DNA of 64,000 bases from Clostridium sp. BSD9I1 (lineage in GTDB: Bacteria > Bacillota > Clostridia > Clostridiales > Clostridiaceae), in contig NZ_FYAM01000023.1 in assembly GCF_900185645.1 (NCBI RefSeq), forward strand, positions 372,001 through 436,000, written 5' to 3'. Each line of letters starts with the position of its first letter. Position 1 is the first letter of the stretch. Below the pieces are notes generated by a model. That model did no database searches. It was not told the DNA's origin and saw nothing but the letters and a program-made list of their open reading frames with translations. Below are positions 43,481-53,371 of the stretch, piece after piece. The position numbers and the translations under genes were made by a program.

Positions 43481-43518
43481 TTAAAAGCTCAGCATAATTA
43501 ATTTGTGCTGAGCTTTAA
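43481..43518 (+). terminator. Terminator of the permease gene
   Basis: AAAGCTCAGCA and its complement surround an 11-nt... loop of about ten bases; the T tract is short. Confidence 0.7.
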
Positions 43519-43598
43519 CATTTATTGTTTAGTTGTATATAAATGTATTATAATAAATATTGGTTATTTTATGAAGTAATTAGTAGGAGGATGCATTA

Positions 43599-44363
43599 AT
43601 GTCAAATATATTACTTGGTACTTTAGCTAGCATATTTACAGGTTTAGCAACAGGTATAGGAGCCCTACCCATATTTTTTACCAAAAAGGTATCTCATAAG
43701 TATTTAGATGCAATGCTTGGATTTGCTGCAGGAGTCATGCTTGCCGCTACATGTTTTAGCCTTATAATTCCTTCGATTAACTATGGGGGCGGCAATATAA
43801 AAGCAGTGCTTATAACATCTTCTGGAATATTAAGTGGAGGAATAATGCTGGATTTAATAGATAAGTATGCCCCCCATCAGCATTATTTATTTAATAAAAA
43901 GTCTGAAGGGAGAGCGTCTAATCTAACAAAAGTATGGCTGTTTATCATTGCCATAACGATACACAATTTTCCTGAAGGATTAACAGTAGGAGTTGGATTT
44001 GGTGGTAATAATATAAATGACGGAATATCTCTTGCTATAGGAATCGCACTACAAAATATGCCTGAAGGCCTTGCAGTAGGTTTGGCCTTGATAAGAGAAA
44101 ACTACTCCGCTAAAAAAGCTTTTTTAATAGCACTTCTTACGGGTCTAGTTGAACCTGTTGGAGGAGTTATAGGTGTGTCTTTAGTAAGCATAGCACAACC
44201 TATACTTCCTTTTATATTAGCCCTAGCTGCAGGAGCAATGCTATTTGTAATAAGTGATGAAATAATACCTGAGACTCACGAACATGGCTATGAGAGAATA
44301 GCAACCTATGGACTATTAATAGGATTTATAATAATGATGATTATGGATGTTACTCTAGGATAA
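43599..44363 (+). CDS. ZIP-family metal transporter
   Basis: The 254-residue, eight-helix protein has the metal-site helices HNFPEGLTVGVGFG and QNMPEGLAVGLAL of ZIP transporters such as ZupT. It should import Zn2+ or other divalent metals. It is 18 bp upstream of rluB, probably co-transcribed. Confidence 0.92.
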   Translation: MSNILLGTLASIFTGLATGIGALPIFFTKKVSHKYLDAMLGFAAGVMLAATCFSLIIPSINYGGGNIKAVLITSSGILSGGIMLDLIDKYAPHQHYLFNKKSEGRASNLTKVWLFIIAITIHNFPEGLTVGVGFGGNNINDGISLAIGIALQNMPEGLAVGLALIRENYSAKKAFLIALLTGLVEPVGGVIGVSLVSIAQPILPFILALAAGAMLFVISDEIIPETHEHGYERIATYGLLIGFIIMMIMDVTLG

Positions 44364-44381
44364 AGGAGCGAAATAAAATAC

Positions 44382-45086
44382 ATGGAAAGATTACAAAAGT
44401 TTATGGCTAGATGCGGTATAGCTTCAAGAAGAAAATGTGAAGAAATAATACTAAGTGGGAAAGTTAAAGTAAATAATGAGGTAGTAAAAGAATTAGGAGC
44501 AAAGATAGATCCTTTAAGAGATACTGTTATAGTCAATGATAAACTTATCAAGCCCGAGGAAAAAAAGCTATATATAGCTTTAAATAAACCTGAAGGATAT
44601 CTTTCAACTGTTAAAGATGATAGAGGAAGAAAAACACTATTAGATTTAGTAAAGGTAGATGAAAGAATATATCCAATAGGTAGACTTGACTATGATACAT
44701 CAGGACTTATACTTCTTACTAATGATGGCAATATCTATAATAATATAATGCATCCAAGAGTAGAAAAAAATAAAAGATATATTGCAGTAATTAAAGGGTG
44801 TCCTGATGAATCAAAACTAAATAAATTTAAAAGTGGAATTGATATTGGTGGATATATTACTGCTCCATCAGATATAAAAGTACTAAAGATGGAAAATAAT
44901 AATACTGAGGTATTAATAACAATACATGAGGGGAAAAATAGACAAATAAGAAAAATGTGTGAAAAAATAGGTCACCCTGTGTTAAAATTAAAAAGAGTAG
45001 CTATTGGAAATATCGAACTTGATAATCTAGAAAAGGGGCATTGGAGATTTTTGACTGATGATGAAGTAAAATATCTTAAGGAATAA
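44382..45086 (+). CDS. rluB: 23S rRNA pseudouridine synthase RluB-type
   Basis: The 234-residue protein has an N-terminal S4 RNA-binding domain (RLQKFMARCGIASRRKCEE) and the RsuA/RluB catalytic motif PIGRLDYDTSGLILLTNDG with the nucleophilic Asp. A later ENKRYIAVIKG-like strand and EGKNRQIRKMCEKIGHPV complete the fold. RluB is the likeliest of the RluB/E/F-RsuA group in Firmicutes. Confidence 0.92.
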   Translation: MERLQKFMARCGIASRRKCEEIILSGKVKVNNEVVKELGAKIDPLRDTVIVNDKLIKPEEKKLYIALNKPEGYLSTVKDDRGRKTLLDLVKVDERIYPIGRLDYDTSGLILLTNDGNIYNNIMHPRVEKNKRYIAVIKGCPDESKLNKFKSGIDIGGYITAPSDIKVLKMENNNTEVLITIHEGKNRQIRKMCEKIGHPVLKLKRVAIGNIELDNLEKGHWRFLTDDEVKYLKE

Positions 45087-45099
45087 TAGGAGGATGCTT

Positions 45100-45264
45100 A
45101 TGAAAAATGAATTACAATTAATCGCCGTGAAGGAATTAAATCATTATGATGACATGTATAAAATAGTAGACTTTCTTAATAAAAATTTAAGTAATATGAA
45201 TTTAGTCTTTGGATTAACAGAAAAAGAAGGTAAAGATATACTCTCCATATATAAAGAATCTTAG
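45100..45264 (+). CDS. DUF4264 (YpmA-like) small protein
   Basis: The 54-residue protein begins behind ATAGGAGG. The core MYKIVDFLNKNLSNMNLVFG followed by ILSIYKES matches the short YpmA/DUF4264 family of Firmicutes, function unknown. It is 14 bp after rluB, likely the last gene of the ZIP-rluB transcript. Confidence 0.75.
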   Translation: MKNELQLIAVKELNHYDDMYKIVDFLNKNLSNMNLVFGLTEKEGKDILSIYKES

Positions 45265-45362
45265 CAGAAATTGAAAGATATATTGATTATGTGTTCATTA
45301 GATGGTAAAATGAAATAAATGTTGCAATATTTTAGGGGATGTGGAGAAAGGATTGAATTAAT

Positions 45363-46241
45363 ATGGATGTTGGAAAACAGGATTTAATGAGAATTATTCA
45401 AAGTAGATTCCCAAGACTTAGTAAAGGTCAAAAGCTTATAGCTGAATATATATTAAAACACTATGATAAAGCTGCTTTTATGACTGCTGCAAAACTTGGA
45501 GTTAGTGTTGGGGTTAGTGAGTCTACCGTAGTAAGATTTGCCAACGAGTTAGGCTTTAGTGGATATCCAAAACTTCAAAAGGCGCTGCAGGAATTAATTA
45601 AGAATAAATTAACTACTGTTCAAAGAATTGAACTTTCTAATGATTTTATAAGTCAAGAATCTGCATTGAAAAGTGTTTTGAAATCAGATATGGAAAATAT
45701 AAGATCTACTTTAGAAAAAATAAATCATAAAACCTTTGATGATGTAGTAAATAGCATATTTAGAGCCAGAAAGATATATATTGTAGGTCTTAGAAGCTCT
45801 ACCGCTATGGCTGAATTTTTAGGATTTTACTTAAACCTTATATTAGATAATGTAAAGGTTATTGGCTTTGGAGTTAGTGATATATTTGAACATATGCTAA
45901 ATATAAATGAAGAAGATTTAGTTATAGGAATTGGGTTCCCAAGATATGCAGCTCGCACTATAGAAGCTTTAGATTATGCAAAAGGTAAATATGCTAATGT
46001 GGTAGCTATTACTGATAGTTTATTATCCCCTTTAGCAGCAAGAGCAGATTATACCTTAATTGCTCAAAGCAATATGGCTTCATTTGTAGATTCTCTAGTA
46101 GCTCCTCTAAGTGTAATAAATGCACTTATAATTGCAGTAGGCCTTAGAGAAAAGGATAAGATATCTTCTACTTTTGAAAAACTAGAAAAAATTTGGGAAG
46201 ACTATGAAGTTTATGCTTATAAAGAAAAGAGATCAGAATAA
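45363..46241 (+). CDS. MurR/RpiR-family transcriptional regulator
   Basis: The 292-residue protein has an N-terminal HTH_6 domain (SVGVSESTVVRFANELGFSG) and a C-terminal SIS sugar-isomerase-like domain (KIYIVGLRSSTAMAEFLGFY) that usually binds a sugar phosphate. No sugar genes adjoin, so the target is unknown. A terminator follows. Confidence 0.92.
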   Translation: MDVGKQDLMRIIQSRFPRLSKGQKLIAEYILKHYDKAAFMTAAKLGVSVGVSESTVVRFANELGFSGYPKLQKALQELIKNKLTTVQRIELSNDFISQESALKSVLKSDMENIRSTLEKINHKTFDDVVNSIFRARKIYIVGLRSSTAMAEFLGFYLNLILDNVKVIGFGVSDIFEHMLNINEEDLVIGIGFPRYAARTIEALDYAKGKYANVVAITDSLLSPLAARADYTLIAQSNMASFVDSLVAPLSVINALIIAVGLREKDKISSTFEKLEKIWEDYEVYAYKEKRSE

Positions 46242-46246
46242 ATGAG

Positions 46247-46272
46247 AGCGAACCTTTAATGGTTCGTTTTCT
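46247..46272 (+). terminator. Intrinsic terminator
   Basis: CGAACC and GGTTCG around TTTAAT, followed by TTTTC. Confidence 0.7.
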
Positions 46273-46293
46273 TAATTATAGGAGGTTTTGCAA

Positions 46294-47517
46294 GTGTCAA
46301 AGGTTATTGTTATAGGTGGTGGGCCTGCAGGTATAATGAGTGCAATTACTGCAGCTGAAAACCATGATGTTATTTTAATAGAAAAGAATGAAAAACTAGG
46401 TAAAAAACTTTTCATAACTGGAAAAGGAAGATGTAATGTTACTAATGCTAAGGACATAGGTGAATTTTTTGATTATATTCCTGGTAATCCTGAATTTTTG
46501 TATAGTTCACTTTATACATATACAAACGAAAATGTAATGAATTTTTTTCAAAGCCTAGGGGTAAAACTGAAAGTAGAAAGAGGCGATAGAGTTTTTCCTG
46601 AATCTGATAAGTCTTCTGACATAATAAGAGGTTTAGAACAAGAACTTATTAAAAGAAATGTTAATGTGAAATTAAATGCTAAGGTGAAGGATGTAATACT
46701 AGATGAAGGTAAAATTGCGGAATTAATTTTACAGGATGATTCTCATATTAAAGGTGACTATTTTATATTAGCTACAGGTGGTGCTTCATACCCTCAAACT
46801 GGATCAAGCGGCGAAGGATTCAATTTTGCAAAAAAAGCAGGTCATAAGATAGTACCATTGAAGCCTTCATTAGTCCCTATAGAACTTGAAGATGAATGGG
46901 TTAAAGAACTTCAGGGATTGTCTCTTAAAAATGTAGAAGTAAAAATTAAAAAAGGTACTAAAGTTGTATATAAAGAGTTTGGAGAAATGTTATTTACTCA
47001 TTTTGGCATTTCAGGGCCAATAGTGTTAAGCAGCAGTCGGTTTGTGGAATCAAATTCATCTATGCAAGCTGTAATAGATTTAAAACCAGCTTTGTCTGAA
47101 GAAGAGCTTGATAAGAGAATACAAAAGGATTTTACTAAATATATAAATAAAGATTTTAAAAATTCCTTAGATGATTTATTACCTAAAAAGTTAATAAGTA
47201 TAATTATAAAACTATCTTCTATACCCGAAGATAAAAAGGTAAATTCAATAACAAAAGAAGAAAGAAAATCATTAGTTTATTTAATCAAAAATCTAACATC
47301 TAACATAAAAGGGTTAAGGCCTTTAGCAGAAGCAATAGTAACTGCTGGAGGAGTAAATGTAAAAGAGATAGACCCTTCTACAATGAAATCTAAATTAGTA
47401 GATAACTTATACTTTGCAGGGGAAGTGATAGATGTAGATGCCTATACAGGAGGATATAATATACAAATAGCATTTTCCACAGGCTATTTAGCAGGTAAAA
47501 TGATAGGTGATAAATAA
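46294..47517 (+). CDS. BaiN/RdsA-family (HI0933-like) flavoprotein
   Basis: The 407-residue FAD-dependent oxidoreductase has the N-terminal dinucleotide-binding motif VIGGGPAGIMSAITAAEN, GKKLFITGKGRCNVTNA, ILATGGASYPQTGSSGEG and the C-terminal FAGEVIDVDAYTGGYNIQIA. The reaction in most members is unknown. GTG 46294 has AGGAGG at 8-nt spacing; a TTG two codons earlier is too close. Confidence 0.9.
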   Translation: MSKVIVIGGGPAGIMSAITAAENHDVILIEKNEKLGKKLFITGKGRCNVTNAKDIGEFFDYIPGNPEFLYSSLYTYTNENVMNFFQSLGVKLKVERGDRVFPESDKSSDIIRGLEQELIKRNVNVKLNAKVKDVILDEGKIAELILQDDSHIKGDYFILATGGASYPQTGSSGEGFNFAKKAGHKIVPLKPSLVPIELEDEWVKELQGLSLKNVEVKIKKGTKVVYKEFGEMLFTHFGISGPIVLSSSRFVESNSSMQAVIDLKPALSEEELDKRIQKDFTKYINKDFKNSLDDLLPKKLISIIIKLSSIPEDKKVNSITKEERKSLVYLIKNLTSNIKGLRPLAEAIVTAGGVNVKEIDPSTMKSKLVDNLYFAGEVIDVDAYTGGYNIQIAFSTGYLAGKMIGDK

Positions 47518-47532
47518 TGTATAGCATGTCTA

Positions 47533-47590
47533 TTACTATAGAATAAAAACGCTTACCTAAATAAAGGAAAATCGTTCTTACTATAGAATA
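47533..47590. repeat. Direct repeat TTACTATAGAATA upstream of cmk
   Basis: Two identical 13-bp copies at 47533-47545 and 47578-47590, 45 bp apart start to start, in the gap before cmk. Purpose unknown; possibly operator sites. Confidence 0.4.
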
Positions 47591-47627
47591 TATAAATTAA
47601 AAGTAAAAAAAGAAAGGAAGTTTGAAA

Positions 47628-48296
47628 TTGAAAGTAGCTATAGCAATTGATGGTCCTGCAGGGGCAGGGAAGAGTACCATTGCAAAAATACTCGCAACTA
47701 AATTTAACTTAATGTATATAGATACAGGTGCAATGTATCGTGCAGTAACTTTACTGGCCAAAACAAATGATATATCTCCAGATAATATATCAGCATTATG
47801 TACATTACTTGAAAATACAAACATGCATTTTGAAAATAATAGACTTATCTTAAATAATAATGATGTAAGTGAAGCTATTAGAACTCCAGAAATAAGCAAT
47901 AGTGTATCCCTATATGCAGCTATTTCAGAGGTAAGAACTCTTTTAGTTAAACAGCAGCAAAAAATGTCTGAAAAGTATGATGTTATCATGGATGGCCGAG
48001 ACATTGGTACTGTAGTTTTAAAGGATGCTCCTTTTAAGTTTTATCTTGTTGCATCTCCAGAGCTGCGTGCTAAAAGAAGATATGAAGAGCTTTTAGCTAA
48101 GAATATAACTGTAAAATATGATGAAATTCTCAGTGATATTATAAAAAGAGATTATATAGATTCTAATAGAGATGTAACTCCTTTAAGAAAAGCAGAAGAT
48201 GCTATTGAAATAGATACTTCATATTTGACTATAGATGAAGTAGTTGAGAAAATTTCTAATATAATATTAAATACTTTAAAAGATAAAGAAAGGTGA
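47628..48296 (+). CDS. cmk: Cytidylate kinase
   Basis: The 222-residue enzyme phosphorylates CMP and dCMP. P-loop IDGPAGAGKSTIAKIL, MYRAVTLLAK and MDGRDIGTVVLKDAPFKFY are diagnostic. TTG 47628 fits AAGGAAG at 7-nt spacing better than TTG 47622. The downstream ispH is 6 bp away, a common clostridial pairing. Confidence 0.95.
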   Translation: MKVAIAIDGPAGAGKSTIAKILATKFNLMYIDTGAMYRAVTLLAKTNDISPDNISALCTLLENTNMHFENNRLILNNNDVSEAIRTPEISNSVSLYAAISEVRTLLVKQQQKMSEKYDVIMDGRDIGTVVLKDAPFKFYLVASPELRAKRRYEELLAKNITVKYDEILSDIIKRDYIDSNRDVTPLRKAEDAIEIDTSYLTIDEVVEKISNIILNTLKDKER

Positions 48297-48302
48297 TATA
48301 TT

Positions 48303-49145
48303 GTGGAAGTTATACTTTCAAAAAACGCAGGCTTTTGCTATGGAGTTAAGAGAGCCGTTGACATGGCCGTAAGTGTTCAAGAAAAATACAATAAAAAAAT
48401 ATATACATTAGGGCCATTAATTCATAATAATGATGTTGTAAGTTACTTAAAAACATTAAATATATTTCCTATAGAAATAGAAGATATAGAAAATTTAAAA
48501 AAGGATGATATAGTAATAATACGTTCACATGGTATTCCACTTGAAATATTTAATAAACTCAAGGAAAAAGAAGTTATTACAATAGATGCTACCTGTACAT
48601 ATGTTTCTAATATACAACAGAAGGTAAAAAAGTACTATGATTCTGGATACTCTATATTAATAGTAGGGGATAAAAATCATCCTGAAGTTATAGGTATAAA
48701 TGGATGGTGTAATAATTCCGCTATAATTACAAATGATAGTGATGAACTACAGCATCTTCCAAGAAAAATATGCGTAGTTTCTCAAACTACTGAAAAACAA
48801 TCTCGTTGGGAAAATGTACTTGAAAAGGTAGTTAAGTTTAGTAAAGAAATAGTTGCCTTTAATACCATATGCAGCGCCACTGAAGTAAGGCAAAAGGCTG
48901 CTTATGATCTATCAGAACATGTAGACTGTATGATAGTAATAGGAGGTAAAAATAGCTCAAATACAACTAAACTATATGAAATATGTACTAAAAACTGCAA
49001 CAACACAATTCACATAGAAAATTTCAAAGAAATTCCTTTAGAGTTGCTAAATAATAAAAATATAAAAAAAATAGGAATAACCGCTGGTGCATCTACTCCG
49101 GATTGGGTTATAAATGAAACTATAAATAAACTAAGTAATAGGTAA
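48303..49145 (+). CDS. ispH: 4-hydroxy-3-methylbut-2-enyl diphosphate reductase
   Basis: The 280-residue iron-sulfur enzyme makes IPP and DMAPP at the end of the MEP pathway. The three cluster cysteines are in KNAGFCYGVKRA, IDATCTYV and NTICSATE. It is not fused to ribosomal protein S1, unlike in some clostridia. GTG start behind AAAGGTGATA. Confidence 0.95.
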   Translation: MEVILSKNAGFCYGVKRAVDMAVSVQEKYNKKIYTLGPLIHNNDVVSYLKTLNIFPIEIEDIENLKKDDIVIIRSHGIPLEIFNKLKEKEVITIDATCTYVSNIQQKVKKYYDSGYSILIVGDKNHPEVIGINGWCNNSAIITNDSDELQHLPRKICVVSQTTEKQSRWENVLEKVVKFSKEIVAFNTICSATEVRQKAAYDLSEHVDCMIVIGGKNSSNTTKLYEICTKNCNNTIHIENFKEIPLELLNNKNIKKIGITAGASTPDWVINETINKLSNR

Positions 49146-49157
49146 TATAGTATAATT

Positions 49158-49200
49158 TTATAAAATGCGTGTATGCTATTATAGTACACGCATTTTATAA
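49158..49200 (+). terminator. Hairpin terminator after ispH
   Basis: The 16-nt perfect arms (49158-49173 and 49185-49200) surround an 11-nt loop. The T run is within the descending arm only. Confidence 0.65.
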
Positions 49201-49296
49201 GTCAATATAAAAACCATTAAACATAGTAGGAATTAAGAGAAAAATAGAACAATTACTAGTTTAAATGAAAATATTTTATAAAAACAAGGAAATATA

Positions 49297-49324
49297 TTGA
49301 CATTTCTCGTATATTTGATAAAAT
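49297..49324 (+). promoter_or_regulatory. Promoter of speD
   Basis: TTGACA (49297-49302), 16 bp, TAAAAT (49319-49324), about 50 bp before the start codon. Confidence 0.6.
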
Positions 49325-49377
49325 TTACTTGTTAATAAATTATAAAATATACTGTATCAAGGAGGAGTTTTTATAGA

Positions 49378-49758
49378 ATGAACACTTTAGGACGCCACAT
49401 TTTGGCTGAAATATATGGTTGTGATGGTGATATATTAGATAATAAAGAAATGATAGAAAGAATAATGGTAGATTCTGCACTAAAGTCAGGAGCTGAAGTT
49501 AGAGAAGTAACATTTCATAAATTTAGTCCAATGGGAGTTAGTGGAGTAGTTATAATATCAGAATCTCACCTTACTATACATACTTGGCCTGAGCTTGGAT
49601 ATGCCGCTGTTGATGTATTTACATGTGGAGACAAGATAAATCCATGGGATGCATGTAACTATATGACTGAAAAATTTCAGGCTAAGAATATGACAGCTAC
49701 AGAAGTAAAAAGAGGTATATTTGAACAGCCTGTATCCGTTAAGGTTTCCAATATTTAA
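49378..49758 (+). CDS. speD: S-adenosylmethionine decarboxylase proenzyme
   Basis: The 126-residue class 1b proenzyme self-cleaves before the Ser of ISESHLTIHTWPE to create its pyruvoyl group, then makes decarboxylated SAM for spermidine synthesis. VDVFTCGDKINPWDAC holds the catalytic Cys. AAGGAGGAG precedes the ATG. No speE gene is adjacent; the methyltransferase at 11722 is spermidine-synthase-like but distant. Confidence 0.95.
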   Translation: MNTLGRHILAEIYGCDGDILDNKEMIERIMVDSALKSGAEVREVTFHKFSPMGVSGVVIISESHLTIHTWPELGYAAVDVFTCGDKINPWDACNYMTEKFQAKNMTATEVKRGIFEQPVSVKVSNI

Positions 49759-49789
49759 AAGGTCATCGCTTATAGATGTCCTTTTTTTA
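49757..49789 (+). terminator. Intrinsic terminator of speD
   Basis: AAAAGG-T-CATC pairs with GATG-T-CCTTTT around a 7-nt loop, followed by further T. Confidence 0.75.
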
Positions 49790-49848
49790 TTTGTAATAAT
49801 TTCTCCTATAATTAATATAATTTAATAGATACTAATAGGAGGGTAATT

Positions 49849-50925
49849 ATGGGAGATAGGAAGTTAATACAGTATGTAGATGAACTTACTGATAAAGAAA
49901 AATCGATGATAAAAAAAGTTCTAGAAAACTATAATTTCTCCGTAATAGATATTAGCAAAGTAAGAAGCAGCTATAAAATAGATACTAATATAGGAGCTGT
50001 ATGTTTAAAAAGAGTGAAACATAATAAAACTAAAACTCTTAATAGCAATTATTTAGCTGAAGAATTAAATAAAAATGATTTTCCTTATACATCTAAATTT
50101 TTTAGAACAAAAGATAACTATTTATTTGCAGCACATAAAAAAATGTATTTTTATGTTGTTGAATGGATTGATGGAGATGAATGTGACTTAAATGATATAG
50201 AGGAAGCATGTAACTGCGTTCGTCTTTTAGCGAGGTTTCATTTATCTAGCCAATATATTGATACAAAAGTACTAAAAATTAAAAACAATTTAAAAAATTG
50301 GCCAAGAATATTTAAAAAAAATTTAGGCGATTTGGACAAAATTAAAAAACATATTGAAAAGAAACGATTAAGATCTGAATTTGATAAAGTTTATAAAAGT
50401 TACTTAGATAGTTTTTATAATATGGGAAGTATGTGTTTACAAGTTTTGAATACCTCTGATTATTATGCACTATCTAAAAAAGCTAATGAACAAAAATTTG
50501 TTTGTCATGATAGTTTTTACTATCAAAATATAATAAAAAAGGACGATACTTATTATATAGTAAATTTAGATAATATATTAATAGATCTTCATATAAACGA
50601 TTTAAGTAAATTTATACGAAGGCTTATGTTTAAAAAAGAGTATCAGTGGGACTTTGAAAAAGCTAAAACAATGATAGAAGCTTATAATAGTATAAATAAG
50701 TTATCTAGATCTGAATTAGAATCTATGCTTTCTATGATTATTTTTCCACATAAATTTTGCAGGTTAGGTAAGAAAAGATATATAAAACATAAGGATTGGA
50801 GCGAAAGTAAGTATATTCGTAAACTTAACAAACTTCTTCGATATAACGAGGCTCAACAAAAATTCTTAAATGATTATTTATGTTACTTGGGGAGTTTTGA
50901 TGACTTTAAGGAAAATATTGACTAA
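49849..50925 (+). CDS. CotS-family spore coat protein (kinase-like fold)
   Basis: The 358-residue protein resembles CotS/YutH-type proteins with an aminoglycoside-phosphotransferase fold. KIDTNIGAVCLKRVKHN carries the nucleotide-binding Lys strand, FYVVEWIDGDEC the hinge, RLLARFHLSS follows, and FVCHDSFYYQNIIKKDDTYY resembles the catalytic HxD-N loop, with IVNLDN as the metal-binding segment. It is probably made in the mother cell during sporulation; a sigma-E or sigma-K promoter was not securely identified. Confidence 0.82.
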   Translation: MGDRKLIQYVDELTDKEKSMIKKVLENYNFSVIDISKVRSSYKIDTNIGAVCLKRVKHNKTKTLNSNYLAEELNKNDFPYTSKFFRTKDNYLFAAHKKMYFYVVEWIDGDECDLNDIEEACNCVRLLARFHLSSQYIDTKVLKIKNNLKNWPRIFKKNLGDLDKIKKHIEKKRLRSEFDKVYKSYLDSFYNMGSMCLQVLNTSDYYALSKKANEQKFVCHDSFYYQNIIKKDDTYYIVNLDNILIDLHINDLSKFIRRLMFKKEYQWDFEKAKTMIEAYNSINKLSRSELESMLSMIIFPHKFCRLGKKRYIKHKDWSESKYIRKLNKLLRYNEAQQKFLNDYLCYLGSFDDFKENID

Positions 50926-50979
50926 GTTTTTTTAAAGTTTTATACTTATTTATATAATATTAGGCTTATGAGGAATGTT

Positions 50980-51846
50980 ATGTGCAAATATGTTAAGTTA
51001 AGTAAGAGTTTAATGCCACAATTTAAAGAATTAAATGCTGCTAGAAAATCATTTAACTCTTTAAACGAAGATTTTTTTCAATATTATAGCACTACAACTT
51101 TACCGCAAAAATTATTTTTGCGTAGAAATATAAGCATACTTCAGGATAATAAAAACTTATGCGGATATATTTGGACTTCTATAGATAACAAAAATTTCTA
51201 TAATATAAGGGCTTTAAGTGTAGATTTATCTAGTAAAAGTGCAGACTATTTAAGACTACTTTTAAAAACTTTAAAGCCAGGTTTTACAGCAGATTTTTTA
51301 TGTGAAACCAATGAATTCAATATACAACTACTAAAAGAAGCAGGTTTTAGTAAAAAAGTAGGCACAATTGAAATGGGTTTGGATTTAAAAAAGGAAATAA
51401 AATCTGTATCAGTAGAAAATATAAGCTTTGAAGTATTTAGAAAAGGATTAGATGAAAAAATAAGATGTGACATTCAAAATGAGGTATTTAAAGATAAAAA
51501 TAGAGTTCCTATTTCTACAAAGGATATCTACTTTGATGAAAATCAATATTATTATTTTAGTCCCGGTGCTATATTCATAAAAGAGAATAATAAATATATT
51601 GGATATGGTCAAGTTATAATAGAAGGAGATATACCTATTATTGTAAATGTAGGTATTTTGCCTGATTATAGAGGTAAGGGTTACGGTAAACTGCTTATAA
51701 ATTACCTTTTAAAAATAATAGATAATTATAGTTATAATACGGCAACTATAAATGTGGACACAAATAATACCGTTGCATTTAATTTATATAAGGATTGCGG
51801 ATTTAATGTTTTAAAAGAATATGTGAAATTAGAAATAAAGACATAG
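50980..51846 (+). CDS. GNAT-family N-acetyltransferase
   Basis: The 288-residue protein has two GNAT-like halves. The C-terminal one has the acetyl-CoA motif VGILPDYRGKGYGKLLINYL and TINVDTNNTVAFNLYKDCGF; the N-terminal half looks degenerate. ATG 50980 is preferred to 50968 because TGAGGAA lies just upstream. Acceptor substrate unknown. It lies just after the CotS-like gene. Confidence 0.82.
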   Translation: MCKYVKLSKSLMPQFKELNAARKSFNSLNEDFFQYYSTTTLPQKLFLRRNISILQDNKNLCGYIWTSIDNKNFYNIRALSVDLSSKSADYLRLLLKTLKPGFTADFLCETNEFNIQLLKEAGFSKKVGTIEMGLDLKKEIKSVSVENISFEVFRKGLDEKIRCDIQNEVFKDKNRVPISTKDIYFDENQYYYFSPGAIFIKENNKYIGYGQVIIEGDIPIIVNVGILPDYRGKGYGKLLINYLLKIIDNYSYNTATINVDTNNTVAFNLYKDCGFNVLKEYVKLEIKT

Positions 51847-51866
51847 TCTCACGCTGTGTCTTTTAT
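51837..51866 (+). terminator. Intrinsic terminator
   Basis: AAAGACATAG pairs with CTGTGTCTTT (one G-U) around TCTCACG, overlapping the GNAT stop codon; TTTTATTT follows. Confidence 0.75.
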
Positions 51867-51974
51867 TTATTTCTTATAATTCTACAAATTTCAATAAAAA
51901 ATAGATAAACACTATAAAATATAGTATAATGTTTAATGTTACTTATGAAAACTTTAATATGAGGTGAAATAATT

Positions 51975-53300
51975 ATGGATAATCAAAAATACTTTTATAT
52001 AGAAACCTGGGGCTGCCAGATGAATGAAGAGGATTCCGAAAAGCTTTCAGGAATGCTAAAAAATATGGGTTATGCTAAAACTGAAGAAAAGAAAAAATCA
52101 AGTATTATAATTTTTAATACATGTTGTGTAAGAGAAAACGCAGAACTTAAAGTATATGGTAATCTTGGAGCGTTAAAAGCATTAAAAGAAAAAAATTCTG
52201 ATTTAATTATTGCTGTATGTGGATGTATGATGCAGCAGGAGGGTATGGCTGAAGCTATAATAAAGAAATATCCTTTTGTAGATATAATATTCGGAACCCA
52301 TAATGCCCATATGTTCCCTGAGTATTTAAATAGAACAAGACAAGAAAACAAATCAATAATAGAAGTATGGGATAAGGAAAAGGGTATTGTGGAAGGACTT
52401 CCTATAGATAGAGAAAGCAATACTAAAGCTTTTGTAACTATTATGTATGGCTGCAATAACTTCTGCACTTACTGTATAGTTCCTTATGTTAGGGGTAGAG
52501 AAAGAAGCAGAACTCCTGAAGAAATTGAAAAAGAAATAATGGCTCTTGTTGATAAAGGATATAAAGAAGTAACTCTACTTGGACAAAACGTAAATTCTTA
52601 TGGAAAAGATTTAGTTCCAAGTCTTAGCTTTGCAAATCTTTTAAAAAAACTTAATAATATAAATGGTATAGAAAGAATAAGATTTATGACTTCTCATCCA
52701 AAGGATTTAACTGATGATGTTATAGATGCTGTAGCTGAATGTAGTAAATTATGTGATCACATTCATTTACCTGTCCAATCAGGTTCAAGTAAGATACTAA
52801 AAGAAATGAATAGAAAATATACAAGAGAAGAGTATTTAAATTTAGTAAATAAAATAAAGGCAAAAATTCCTGGAGTAGCTTTAACTACAGATATAATAGT
52901 TGGTTTCCCTGGAGAAACAGAAGAAGATTTTAGCGAGACTCTAAGCTTAGTTAGCGAAGTAGAGTATGATTCTGCTTTCACTTTCCTTTATTCTACAAGA
53001 AGAGGAACTCCTGCTTGTGAATTTGAAACTCAGGTAAGCGAAGAAGTTAAGCGCGAAAGATTTAATAGATTAGTAGAAGAAGTAAATAAAGCCTGCGCAA
53101 AGAAAAACAAGGAATATGAAGGCCGTACAGTGAAAGTTTTAGTAGAAGGTACAAGTAAAAGTGATGATGAAAAGCTTATGGGAAGAACTGAAACAAGTAA
53201 ACTTGTAAACTTTGCTGGAAATAAAGATAATATAGGTAAAATAGTTACTGTAAAAATAACTAAAGCACAAACTTTTTCACTATTAGGCGAAGAAATATAA
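51975..53300 (+). CDS. miaB: tRNA-2-methylthio-N6-dimethylallyladenosine synthase
   Basis: The 441-residue methylthiotransferase has the N-terminal MTTase domain ([34 protein letters not shown]) with three cluster cysteines. The radical-SAM CxxxCxxC is in [19 protein letters not shown], and a TRAM domain closes the protein. It modifies A37 after MiaA; miaA is in the same gene cluster. A -10 TATAAT is visible at 51925. Confidence 0.97.
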   Translation: MDNQKYFYIETWGCQMNEEDSEKLSGMLKNMGYAKTEEKKKSSIIIFNTCCVRENAELKVYGNLGALKALKEKNSDLIIAVCGCMMQQEGMAEAIIKKYPFVDIIFGTHNAHMFPEYLNRTRQENKSIIEVWDKEKGIVEGLPIDRESNTKAFVTIMYGCNNFCTYCIVPYVRGRERSRTPEEIEKEIMALVDKGYKEVTLLGQNVNSYGKDLVPSLSFANLLKKLNNINGIERIRFMTSHPKDLTDDVIDAVAECSKLCDHIHLPVQSGSSKILKEMNRKYTREEYLNLVNKIKAKIPGVALTTDIIVGFPGETEEDFSETLSLVSEVEYDSAFTFLYSTRRGTPACEFETQVSEEVKRERFNRLVEEVNKACAKKNKEYEGRTVKVLVEGTSKSDDEKLMGRTETSKLVNFAGNKDNIGKIVTVKITKAQTFSLLGEEI

Positions 53301-53304
53301 ATTT

Positions 53305-53346
53305 GAAAGAGCATATAATGCACTAGTACGGCATTATATGCCTTTC
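53305..53346 (+). terminator. Long hairpin between miaB and mutS
   Basis: GAAAG-A-GCATATAATGC and its complement (53305-53321 and 53331-53346, one bulged A) enclose ACTAGTACG. No T tract follows, so it may be a processing or pausing structure rather than a terminator. Confidence 0.5.
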
Positions 53347-53371
53347 ATACTATTAAGGAGGTTTTGTAAAA

